The position numbers and the translations under genes were made by a program. From Apiotrichum sp. Y4204 (lineage: Eukaryota; Basidiomycota; Tremellomycetes; Trichosporonales; Trichosporonaceae), in NCBI GenBank assembly GCA_025531455.1, contig JAMYHL010000056.1:1-64000 (forward strand): 64,000 nt of DNA, given 5' to 3'. Positions 48,154 through 58,051 of the stretch are shown in pieces (within the stretch, counting starts at the first letter, position 1; every line of letters starts with the position of its first letter). The notes under the pieces are model-generated. The model was not told where the DNA came from and ran no database searches. It worked only from the letters and a program-made list of their open reading frames with translations.

Positions 48154-48614
48154 GCTGGGAAGCAAGCATGCAGCGAACTGGTGTAAGGAAAAGAAGAAAG
48201 GGGACGGATGGAGATGGATTAAGTAGAGAGTGTGAGAGTGCGAGCGCCAGTGCGAGTGCGAGAGACTGGAGGAGTGCATGCAAAGGTTGCACGCATGCGT
48301 GGGCGCCGCAGACGTTCACAAGTTGATCGACTGGTTGGTGCGAAGCAGGGGGGAGGGGCGAACGGTATTTGCATGATAATGCCGATGTGTGGCGTCTCAG
48401 TCGGGTGCCTGCCTGCTGCCTGACACAAGGATCAGCACGCATACCGTGGGAATCTTGATAGGATATCGATGAAGTCATTGCCGTCCAGCAACCGATACAT
48501 TGTTTGTGTCCACATGTCAACAAACCACACCGGTACAGCACCAAGTGCTACAGCAGACGCAGACGCTCCATCGCGCACTTATCAACAACGCCTATCCCGA
48601 TAGCTGTGGTACCC
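48154..48614. promoter_or_regulatory. Bidirectional promoter, GID8 (-) and WDR8 (+)
   Basis: A 461-bp interval between two outward-facing start codons. Forward 48225-48265 is a GAG/GTGCGAG-rich patch (GTGCGAGCGCCAGTGCGAGT). No gene seen. Confidence 0.6.
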
Positions 48615-50101
48615 ATGGACACGTATCAATTCTCAAAAGCTAACCCGGCATCCGCTCTTGCCTTCTCACCAGGCTCAACGTTTATTGCCACTGCGCACAA
48701 GGACGTCGTATCGATCCGTCTGACAACTAGTCTAGAACCGGTCCGAGCATGGACGTGCAGCGGCCCGGAAACGACCTCTTCATGGACTATCGATAGTCTC
48801 CAGTGGTCGGCGACAGGATCCAGAATCTTAGCCCATGCCTCTCGAATCCAGACAGCTTGGGCTTTCGATTTGACTGGAGGGGAAGCATTATGCCGGCTAA
48901 CCAACGTGGACAAAGTAGAGTGGGGAAGCGATGATATCGCTGCCTGGTCGGACAATGTAGGTATTGAGCTCCTCTCTTGTTAGCTGATTATTACAGGGTA
49001 TAAGCCTTCATGAGCTTACGTCGGGGGCCAGTCGGTTTATCCAGAATGTTCAAAATGGTCAGCACCAAAACGTGGACAACCAATAACCGCGTAGCCTACA
49101 GCTGGTCACCGGACCGTCGGTATCTTGCTGTAGTTGAAAGGCATCAAGGAAAGGATCACATTGGAGTGTATGATCAGCACTCCCTTGTCCGTGTACGTCC
49201 TTATTGATGTGTTCGACTCTTCTCTGATCGCAGCACTTCCCCATTCCGACCGTTGAAACGGCGGGACTGCTCTGGAGCCCGTGTGGCAAGTGGCTCGCGA
49301 TATGGGATTGGCGTTTGACTGTGGGTCTGTTCAGGAGATTGTTCTGATAAACAGTATTCTCTCTACATTTATTCTCCTGTGGGAGCACAGCTTGGCCATT
49401 TCGAACCAGAGGCGGAGACCGACGTTCATAGCAGTATCCAACTCGTTCGGTGGTCACCCAATGGTCGCATTTTGCTGATAGGTGACAATCAAGGCTTTGT
49501 TCGAATGTTGGAAAGTGAAAGTTGGTCCACGATTGCAACCCTTCACATCTGCGAGTCGGTGGGCTGGTGCGAATCTTCCAGTGGTATAACGTCGGGGCCA
49601 AAGCTGAGCCAATGTGAGTTTGAGCGATCCTCAGCACTCATTCCTTCCCAGTTGCCCGAGGAAACATCCCCGCGATGAAGGGCCCTATAGAGTTTTTGGA
49701 TTTCAATCCAGAAGGCGACGCTTTTTACGTCGGGCACGGTCATGCTCTGCAGATTTACGACCTGAGGACGGACGCGACGGGCCCCCATATCGACGTGCAA
49801 TCATCGATTCGTTTTAGCAACCCTGTCAGATGTGTAGCTTGGTGTCCAACAGTGGATCGTTTGGCCGTTGGCACTCGAAGTCAGACGTTGTATCTTTGGG
49901 ACCGACTTGGAGCCGAGGGCGTCGATGTTCCTGAAGGTAAGCCTGGCCTTCTACAATTTTTAACGCCCAGATGAAGAATTTGCAGCTCAGTCTGTCCAGT
50001 GGGCTCCTGATGGACGATCGATAGCTATTTCCGCCAGACAGTCGTATTGTGTAGTGTACGACGATGGCCCCGGTGAGACCGCATGGGAGGAGCTCCCGTG
50101 A
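48615..50101 (+). CDS. WD-repeat protein WDR8/WRAP73-type
   Basis: Multi-exon WD40 protein of about 420 aa, MDTYQFSKANPASALAFSPG onwards. Repeat-like segments include SLQWSATGSRILAHASRIQT, VAYSWSPDRRYLAVVE, GLLWSPCGKWLAIWDWRL, VRWSPNGRILLIGDNQGF, VRCVAWCPTVDRLAVGTRS and VQWAPDGRSIAISARQSY. The SPDG-type cores, the central MKGPIEFLDFNPEGDAF segment and overall order fit WRAP73 (WDR8). In fission yeast and humans that protein works with an Msd1/SSX2IP partner to anchor microtubule minus ends at the spindle pole body or centrosome. Role here is inferred from family. The ATG at 48615 was chosen because the WD region starts at once. Confidence 0.82.
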
Positions 50102-50815
50102 GGACTGGCATTGATACGGCATCAACGCACAATACTGGCTCTTACCATCTTGGATGTTACTGTAACCACGGGTCGTTGGGATATCTTCGTTGATCTGATT
50201 TATTTTATACAGTTAGTAACTGAGCAGCTAACCAGCTTACTTTAATCTTTCCTGAGCTCCCTTGTACGAAGCACGAAGTCTGAGGAACCACCTAGAAATC
50301 TCCACGATGTTCTAGCACTAGAACTATTGGAGAACGCCTAGCCGACACTGACCATGTACTGGATTATCCGAGTGTACGTTTTGCCTGTTCATTGGGGCCA
50401 GCTGTACTTGCTGGACTACCTGTTCTTTCCCGTGCTGTAAGAGCCATCAATGTTCGTCACATCGCGGTCATCAGCTCCATCGTTTCCCAGCAATTATCCA
50501 GCTAGAGGGCATTTGTCTGTTTAATAGTATGTAGTAGTAAATGCCACCAAGTATAAAGCTGACAAATGGTCTGCGGGTCCCGGCTTGTGATTAGATGAAA
50601 ATAAGCCTGCGAGCCCCAGAAGGAACGATGAGCTTACGCATCGGTCAACAAGGCGTCCCATTCACCGATTGCGGTGCGCTTATCATCTTATTGACATCAA
50701 ATGAGACTATCTTCAGTTTGACGTGACTGTAAGCTATCTATGAACGCCATGGTTTGCACGGCACCAGCCAACCCGGAATGATGCGGACAGACGAATATTG
50801 TTCGTGAGGGGTTCT
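50102..50815. other. Convergent intergenic region
   Basis: About 710 bp between the 3' ends of the WDR8-type gene and DDI1. It is more AT-rich than its surroundings (TTATTTTATACAGTTAG near 50199). No gene seen. Confidence 0.5.
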
Positions 50816-52351
50816 CTACCCAAAGAGCATGGAAGCAGCGACGTCGACGTTACCGCCAGCAGCCTCCAGTAGTTGCGCGGCTTGCTCTGGAGACGCTCCA
50901 AGCCCGACGAGCTTCGTTCAGCGATGATCATTGAACCATCAGAACGTACTGTTTCTATAGCCGCAGCATCTTGACCCGGAGCACTACGGGCAGTCGATGA
51001 CGACGGGTCACTGCGTGGCACAGGAGCAGGGGCTTGAGCAGGAGGAGGCGCAGAAGGATTGGAGGGAAGTGCATCGCTGCGCTGTCTCACATTCGCAGGC
51101 AGTTCGTGTTCCGATAGGAATGGAATTTCACTACTTCCGATGCGGAGAGTGTTTGTGGAGAGGTCAATACACGCCTGATGCCGTTTGAGCATGTCCAACC
51201 CGAACAGAAGATCCACGGACTGCCCCTCCAACACTGAGAACGCCACCGGCAGAAACAGGTTGCCGAGTCTGATCTGGGCCGAGTGAATCCGGCCCAGGAT
51301 GTTTGCCGTTCCCACGCCTTGAGCGACACCCGCAAATCGTTTATCGATCAACCGCATGATACCACACGCCTCGGCACACTCGGGGGAGACTGGAAATGAA
51401 TAAAAAGCTCTTAAATGGCACTTACTGATTGTTGTTTGAGCACCCGAGTCCACGAAGGCTTTCACTGGATGTCCGTTGACCTCGACGTTGATGTAGAGCA
51501 TTGTGACATGGCCAAATGATTCAGGCTAAGAAAAGTAAGCGATTCTGAATGCCATTTCAGTACACTCACAGAAAACTCCATGGCATGATGCATATTCTCG
51601 AGAACGGCCTCCATACGGATGGCTTCCTCGATTTTCTTTTGGGCCTACTGTTGGCTTCAAGTCTCACTCCGACATCACCCACCTCAATGTCGTAAGGGTC
51701 AGCGTTGAGGGCCTGAGGATCAGTAATCACCAAGGGTATGGACACACCTCAATCTGCCTTTCCTTCTCCTCCGAAGCCTCTCTCAGATTCTGTTGCTGGT
51801 GTCGGACCAACTGACGAAAGCGAGGTCCTCCTTCCTGAATGGCAGCCGCAAACTCTGGATTGGCCTGTCTATTAGTTCCCATCGTTGCGGACAGCTCACC
51901 TGACGGAGTTGGCCCATCAGACGAGGATCACCAAGTGCTTGTAGACGCATCCTTTCGAAATCGGAATCGCTTGTGAGCGATACACCCTCATCCGACGGCT
52001 GAGACGACGAAGCCAACGGTCTTGCGTCCCTGCGAATGTCAGTAGGCGGTCAATGGCAAATACAAATACGCACCGGAACGTCAGGAAGAGCGTGGCGCTT
52101 TCACCAGCGATACCATAGCTCTCCAGGCTCTTGTCGTCGAGGCCGAGCGCAATTCCAGAATCAGTTGAGAGACTTTGAGAAGCCGTTGGAACGCCGGACT
52201 AACATCAGCTGACCCATATTTCCTTGCGACAATCAGACCATAGTACTGGACTTACCTCGGCCTCCAAAAGTGCTTTCATATCGCGGACTTCCATTGATGG
52301 ATCGACTTCGTGCTCGTATACGTTCTCTGGCGCGATGATAGTGAGCCGCAT
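50816..52351 (-). CDS. DDI1: Ddi1 ubiquitin shuttle with retroviral-type aspartic protease fold
   Basis: The full three-part architecture is present. A ubiquitin-like domain opens [21 protein letters not shown] central helical region follows (MGQLRQ, then [19 protein letters not shown]). The protease-fold domain has the catalytic triplet in [13 protein letters not shown], then [33 protein letters not shown] and [18 protein letters not shown]-terminal UBA domain ([20 protein letters not shown], then [13 protein letters not shown]) ends the protein. The UBA is reached only by splicing a short intron (GTACGTTCTG ... GAACGAAG, about 50921-50958); without it the frame runs into unrelated sequence. 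Ddi1 delivers or cleaves heavily ubiquitinated substrates at the proteasome. Confidence 0.94.
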
Positions 52352-53311
52352 GATTGTCGAATAATGCTGAACGGGTTGGGATGATGAGAAAAGGAAGACA
52401 GAGAGAGTGTCAATGTGGGAAGAGTGTATCAATCGATAGACACGACAATCCCGGCGTGAACGAACAATTGTGTGAGACTGCAACATCCAGTCCAAAGTAT
52501 ATGGGATCCTATGGAGCACCTCCACCTTTGCCGTACACAAGCCAAGCGCGTTTATGCCTTTCGTCACCACTCTCATACATCATCATCATCATCTCTGGGT
52601 CGATCCCCGGAATGCCACCGCAGAAAAATTCCGCTAACCCCGCAAGGACCACTAGACTTTGACAGTGTTTATGTAATATGCAAATGCCACACCTCGCATC
52701 GGGCGGTTGCTGTACGATGGCGACAACTACTTCGATTTCGCTCTTTTTCTTCTTCTTTTCTTTCCATGCACACCAGACGACGACGCTTTGCTTTTTTCTC
52801 TACCGCTTGGCAGTCTCTCACCTGTTCACGGGCCGTATCTACGATCTCGAGGAGGGGAAACGGTGTCTTGAGCAATCTCTCGCGTCTTGAGTACGCCTCG
52901 TTCTTCCTAACAAGGTGGTGGGCTGGGCGTAATTAGACGACGGGACATACGCATCTTGCATCCGATAAGATAATGATGAGATACTTTGATTCATGTTACT
53001 GGTTTGGTGCTGTTCCAGGCTCTAGCTTCTTGCGATTTCCATCAGGACACGAGCTAGCTGTATTCGCGTTTCTCGATCCAAGACTGCTTCTTGAATGCGC
53101 AATTCCAAGTCCAACGGGAACGAACCTGCCGGTACATGGACCAGGGATATAGGTGACACTTGAGTGCTTGAATGTCTGTGTTGGGCGTCGTCGCTCTCGC
53201 CCAGAGTTGTGTCAAAGACCCAATACCCAGTACCCAGTGGATACCACGAAGTTACCGCATGTCACGACACACAGCACTAAAATCACAGTACATGCGCTGC
53301 ACTCTATCCGC
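52352..53311. other. Intergenic, DDI1 promoter and ECHDC3 3' flank
   Basis: About 960 bp. A T/C-rich stretch (TTTTTCTTCTTCTTTTCTTT, forward 52744-52765) and a CATCATCATCATCATC run near 52576 are present. The short open frames here match nothing I know. Confidence 0.5.
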
Positions 53312-54292
53312 CTACGTCTTCCACTCAGGCTTGCGCTTCCCAAAGAAAGCCGCGATGCCCTCCTTCGCGTCCTCGGCGCGCGCATGCAGCGCCATCACGC
53401 GGCCAGCCCACGCCGCCGCCTCGGCATACCCGTCGCCCGGGGCGTTGATCCCCACCTGGGTCCAGTACGCCCATTTCCCTAACGCGAGCGGCTGCCCGGC
53501 CGTCTGCTCCACGAGCTGCTTGACGACCTGCTCTACGCGGGCTTCGAATGCTTTCTCATTCACGCGCGTGCTCTCCTCCCACTCGACGGGCACAATGTCG
53601 ATCGCCCCCTCGCCATTTACGTCGGCGGCGGTGAACGTGTCCGCGGTCGCGAGCATGCGGTACGTGAGCCCGCGGCCGAGGCGGCGCGAAATCGCCGTCG
53701 CGGGCGACGTGCACGGCAAGCCGATCGACGCGCCGGGAAGGCGAAAGGGCGTGTCCGCGAGCGTGATGGGGTAGTCGGCGGTCATAGCGAGCTGGAACCC
53801 GGCGGCGGTGGCGAGGCCCTGGATGGGGGCGACGACTGGCGCGGGCGAGTGGCGAATCAGGCGCATGAGCTCGGCACACAGCGCAAACGTCTCTTTCACC
53901 TCTTCGTGGGGAAGCTTGGCAAGTTCCTTCAGGTCGTGTCCAGAGGAGAAGACGGGGCCCTCGGAACGCAGGACGATGACGTTCGGGAGGTGCGCGCGTT
54001 CGGCCCGCCACGCCGCGCCGTCCAGCAGCCACGCAAACTCCTCCTCGCCGGCCTCCATGCGGTCGAGGATCGCGGGGTCGAAGGCGGGAAGAGTAAGTAG
54101 CCGTCCAGAGGTGCCGGTTAAGTGCTTCTCGAGCTGCGATTTCAGGTCGCGCAGGACCGCAAGCGAGAGCGCGTTGCGCTTCGCCGCGTTGTTGATCACA
54201 AGATACGCCGCCTTGGCGGGCAGTGCGGGGAAACCCATCTGCGCGTCAGTGAACTTGCTCAAGTTCTGCGGTTCCGTCACAGCTCTTACCAT
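53312..54292 (-). CDS. Enoyl-CoA hydratase/isomerase family protein (ECHDC3-like), single exon
   Basis: One uninterrupted 326-aa frame. Crotonase-fold motifs are present: NAAKRNALSLAVLRDLKSQL, then VFSSGHDLKELAK (CoA-binding oxyanion segment), PVVAPIQGLATAAGFQLAMT, and FRLPGASIGLPCTSPATAIS. It ends FFGKRKPEW, like ECHDC3 proteins (EKRRPVW-type ends). The classical catalytic glutamates of true hydratases do not appear at the usual positions, as also reported for ECHDC3-type members, so the reaction is uncertain. An insertion of about 40 residues (LPAFDPAILDRMEAGEEEFA) sits between the first two conserved blocks. Unlike nearly every neighbour it has no intron and is very GC-rich. No obvious mitochondrial presequence. 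Confidence 0.88.
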   Translation of the reverse strand: MVRAVTEPQNLSKFTDAQMGFPALPAKAAYLVINNAAKRNALSLAVLRDLKSQLEKHLTGTSGRLLTLPAFDPAILDRMEAGEEEFAWLLDGAAWRAERAHLPNVIVLRSEGPVFSSGHDLKELAKLPHEEVKETFALCAELMRLIRHSPAPVVAPIQGLATAAGFQLAMTADYPITLADTPFRLPGASIGLPCTSPATAISRRLGRGLTYRMLATADTFTAADVNGEGAIDIVPVEWEESTRVNEKAFEARVEQVVKQLVEQTAGQPLALGKWAYWTQVGINAPGDGYAEAAAWAGRVMALHARAEDAKEGIAAFFGKRKPEWKT

Positions 54293-54779
54293 CGTGTGTT
54301 CGTGCCGCGATAATGTTGACGCAAGATGTAAGATGCTCGTGTCTCCCCATCACCTCGGCATTGCCGCATCTCACTTGCTCGGGAATTGCATCTCGGCTCC
54401 GGCGTCTGGCGGGGTCGGCGGAGGCCGACATTGCGCAATGTGGAGACCCCGCCAAGCCCATTCTGCCTACGGAGATGAAGCATAATATGGGCATGCGCAC
54501 CTGTGTCAGTGGTGTTGCGTCAGTGATGTCTGTGGTGCTGGACTGTGCGGCCCTGGAGCAGAAGCGATGATGCGCATGAGATCCAGTCATTGACCTCTCC
54601 CACAGATCCAGGCGCGCCGGGCCCAATCTCCTGCCAACGGCCCCAACGGGTCGTAATCACCGTTCGCGTTCTCATTCTCGTAGCACCCATGTCTGGCATT
54701 ACTCTCTAGCATCTCAAGTGTACAGAATGTGGTTGGTGAAACCTAATGTAGTATGCTTGTTTAGGTGAAGTTGCTGCGG
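54293..54779. other. Intergenic
   Basis: About 490 bp between two minus-strand genes. It includes the ECHDC3 promoter. No gene seen. Confidence 0.5.
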
Positions 54780-56998
54780 TTAAATACGGCCCGTGGTGAC
54801 GGTCATCGAATTCTTCATTACGTCCATCGGCTTCTGGCCACGGCGCCCAAGGAGGGTTGCGTTGCCGAGATTGAGCTCGAACGGCGCTTTGCCGGCGGTC
54901 CCTCCCGTGCCCCGATCGCGCTGTCCAGCACGCCCGTCGTACAGGGCGGCCTCGGCCTCGCGGCGGTTGGCACCACCTCGCCCAACATAGTGGGTCACGA
55001 CCGACTCCTTAACACCAGCTGCCTTGTTGGCCGCCGCCCGCTGACGGTGCTGGTCGATCTGTCGTGCGACTGCCTCGCCGTGTCGCCGTTTGGCTGCTTC
55101 GATCTGCTGATTCTCGTCGTCCTCTTCTTCCTCGTTCAGGCCGCCGAGGAAACCGCGCTGGCCCGCACCCATGGCTCGGCGGCGGGCACCCTCCTCCTCC
55201 ATGCGGTGTACGGCGTATGTGATATCGAACGCCTCCTTGAGTACGCCGACACCAGGGGAGCGGCCTTCGCGGTTGCCAGCACGCAATGAGGCGATGAGGG
55301 GCGAGTCGAGAGGAGCCTGGGGCTGCTTGGAGAACTTTGCTGCTGCTGCAGCGGGCACAGCAGGCGCCTCACCCTGGGCCTTCATCCATGGGTGCTCGAG
55401 GAACTCGTCAATAGTATACCGTTCTGCTGGGTTGACGCAAAGCAGATGTGATACGAGGTCCTTGGCCGAATCGGAGATGTCGTCCCACCATGGGCTCAGG
55501 AAGGTGTAGTAGCCGCGGGCGACTTTCTCTGTGAGAACATTGATGCTCTCGTCGTAGAAGGCTGGTCATGTCAGGAACAGTTGAAACAATCTCACTCACG
55601 AGGGAAGCCACACAACAACGTGTACAATACACATCCCAGCGCCCACATGTCGACTGATTTGCTATACCGCTCATCCTTGACAATCTCGGGCGCAGTGTAG
55701 CCTACGGTGCCACACGGGGTCATCGTTTGCTCGTCCCAAACAATCTTGGAGAGCCCAAAGTCCGCGATTTTTACGCGGCCAATCCCTCCGCCACCGACGC
55801 CCGGAACAAACTCTCCCTCGTCCTCCTTATCCTCATCATACGGCCTGCGTACGAGATTCTTGGACGGGACAATAGGGAGCGGGTCGAAGAGGAGGTTTTC
55901 CGGCTTGATGTCACTTGACGTCAGATGGTCGTTCACAATGTCCATTCCAGGTCCGTTCACTCCGTAACAGAACTCACCGATGCACCACTCCGCGCTCCTC
56001 ATGCAGGTACCTGATGCCTTCGGCCACTTGACGGATGACATGTCTGGACAACGGCTCCGAAAAGTAGGTGAGTTTGACTATCTGATGGAAGAGTTCGCCA
56101 CCTTCCATAACTGTGACGTCAGCGACCGACATACGCTCCACCTCGGCACATCGGCACATCGGCCGGCATATATGCGCAGGGTCGTATGACTCACGCTCAA
56201 GCACCAAAAAGTAGTGCTCATCGCTTTCAGAGAAGGCCAGGAGTTTGACGATGCTCGGGTGATCGATGCCGCGCATAATCTGAACCTCCTTCAGGATGTT
56301 GGCCCGCTGTGATTGTCAGCTTACGTTCGATGGGAGGGTAGGGAGGGTTCCGGATGATCAAAGTGCGGACATCAAACAGAACAACACTGGTGGCCACTCA
56401 GAACTCCTCCTCTAGTGGAAGAAAACCACTACCAACCTCTGTAACACGAGGCCGCTTCTTGAAATTGGGATTAAGATGACGATTTCCGCTCTGGAACGTC
56501 AGTGTTCTCTGACGAAGGGGGGTGATAGAACCAGGGGATGGCGAAACTTACTTGGCTGGAAGTCAATTCGTATTTGCGCACGACCTTGACTGCGACCTTG
56601 CGTCCGGTTGCCTTCTCGATCGCCTTGTACACATTGGAGAAGGCTCCGTCGCCCATTTTCTCAACGAGCTTGTACGCCTCGAGACCCTATATTCTGTCAG
56701 AGACGGCACACCAATGCCAACATACCTCATAAGACGGCATGCGCTCGCCCTGGGCCTTCTCCTCGGCCACGATTCTCTCTGCCTCTTGGCGGTAGTCTTT
56801 CGTCTTTGTCGTGGACGCGGCAGCCGCCTGGCTTCGCTTGTCATTGGAAGGCTGAGCATCGCGATCGCGAACACCCGCTACCTCCTGCTGAACCGGCGGT
56901 GCTGTCGAGGATTTGAGATTCCGATGGGTGTCCTGTGATGGCGGATTCTGCGCGGCCGCATTTGCATGTTTGCCATGCCGCAGGATCTCTGTTGTCAT
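54780..56998 (-). CDS. MAPK-activated-type protein kinase (Srk1/Rck2-like)
   Basis: Multi-exon kinase opening MTTEILRHGKHANAAAQNPP. Kinase motifs in order: KMGDGAFSNVYKAIEK (P-loop), VAVKVVRKYE (catalytic lysine), GGELFHQIVKLTYFSE, GVVHRDIKPENLLFDPLPIV, KIADFGLSK, CGTVGYTAPEIV, DMWALGCVLYTLLCGFPPF, LVSHLLCVNPAERYT. The insert EDEGEFVPGVGGGGIGRVKI between the catalytic loop and DFG is typical of Rck2/Srk1 kinases. These act downstream of Hog1/Sty1 in osmotic and oxidative stress to restrain translation and mitosis. The C-terminal tail of about 200 residues is Ala/Glu/Arg-rich with an acidic patch. The ATG at 56998 is used because the codon six positions upstream is TTG, not ATG. Confidence 0.92.
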
Positions 56999-57444
56999 GG
57001 TCAATGCTGGGAACAAAGGATGAACAAAAGGAAAGGGAGTTCATGAAAGGGGTGTGCGAGTAACAACCGCATCGGCCATGATTGACGGTGAGGATGGAAT
57101 GGCCAGACCTGTCAACATTCACCGAATGATGTGCCCCTTGGATATGCCACTGAACATCAACGGTCCGCGGTTCGGGGCCACCATCACCCGGAGTTGATGA
57201 CAGAGGCCCTTGACGCATTGAATGGCTAAGAAGGGCAGGGGATGGCGCAAGGGTTCGCTGCAAGGGATAGGGAAGAGGAGGGCGGTGAGGAGTTGGGATG
57301 TGCCGCTTTACCGCTCGGTTGAGTCATGAGAGACGCCGCCATCGTCACGCTGCGGCGCGTCTGATGCGCGATGGGTACAGATGTACGACGAGATACTAGT
57401 ACAACCATGTGCAATTCACCGGCATCCGACTTTCTGCGAGTGGC
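56999..57444. other. Upstream region of the kinase with open minus-strand frames
   Basis: Two minus-strand open frames (SVPIAHQTRRSVTMAASLMT near 57300, and TVDVQWHIQGAHHSVNVDRS near 57130) run through here. They could be downstream exons of the segment at 57445-58051 or chance. I could not join them. Confidence 0.3.
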
Positions 57445-58051
57445 TCAGAATGACAGTCTCCTGTGGACCGGCAAGGTCTGCACGGTCTCAAAACACATGG
57501 TTTGGAAGGAACCCAAGAAGATTGAAGAAGTGGAGCTCAGGTACGTACGCTTAAAACTTGAGAGCATGGTCTCGTCGAGATGCGCGTCTTGGAGTCGCTG
57601 AACTGCAATATCGTAATCGCGCTGGCTGGGCGTGGGCACCAAAGCACGAGTCGTCTTATCGTCTTTGGCCGTGTCCGAGTAACGGCCTGTGAATGTATGC
57701 GTATAAGAGCGGGGGAATGCGACCGTCGGCGACGATGTACTGTGAGAGGGATCGCTGATCCAGTCAATGTTGCGGGAAGCCAAGCTTCCGGAACTGGCCA
57801 AGGTGGTGATGGGCGAGGCCGAGAGGGGAATAATGCTCGACGGCGAGCGGAATGAGGGGCTGCTCGATGAAACGAAGTCTGGGCTGTACGTGCCGGACAG
57901 ATCAAGACCTGGGAGCTGTTTGCAGGAAGAGATGTTGGTGGTGGAGGGTGTTGCAGTGTTGGTCCTCGTCGTGTAGCCGGCTCCGCCTGGGGTTGGTGGA
58001 GTGTCGCCCGGAATGGTTGGTCGATAGCGGACGGGTCGGATAATCGGCCCT
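57445..58051 (-). CDS. Ser/Thr/Pro-rich coding segment, gene limits unresolved
   Basis: One frame stays open from an acceptor-like TAG at 58052 down to a stop at 57445. It reads GPIIRPVRYRPTIPGDTPPT, then SGTYSPDFVSSSSPSFRSPS, then DWISDPSHSTSSPTVAFPRS and RDYDIAVQRLQDAHLDETML. The composition (Ser, Thr, Pro with scattered aromatic and charged residues) looks like a disordered regulatory region, not random sequence. No in-frame ATG lies near its 5' end, so at least one upstream exon is needed; a 34-nt intron (58052-58085) with branch TACTGACA fits. A donor at about 57540 could end the exon earlier. I recognise no domain. Confidence 0.45.

Noticed and set aside
56999..57016. Kinase start six codons upstream (FPALTM)
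   Set aside because: The codon there is TTG rather than ATG, so the start at 56998 is preferred.
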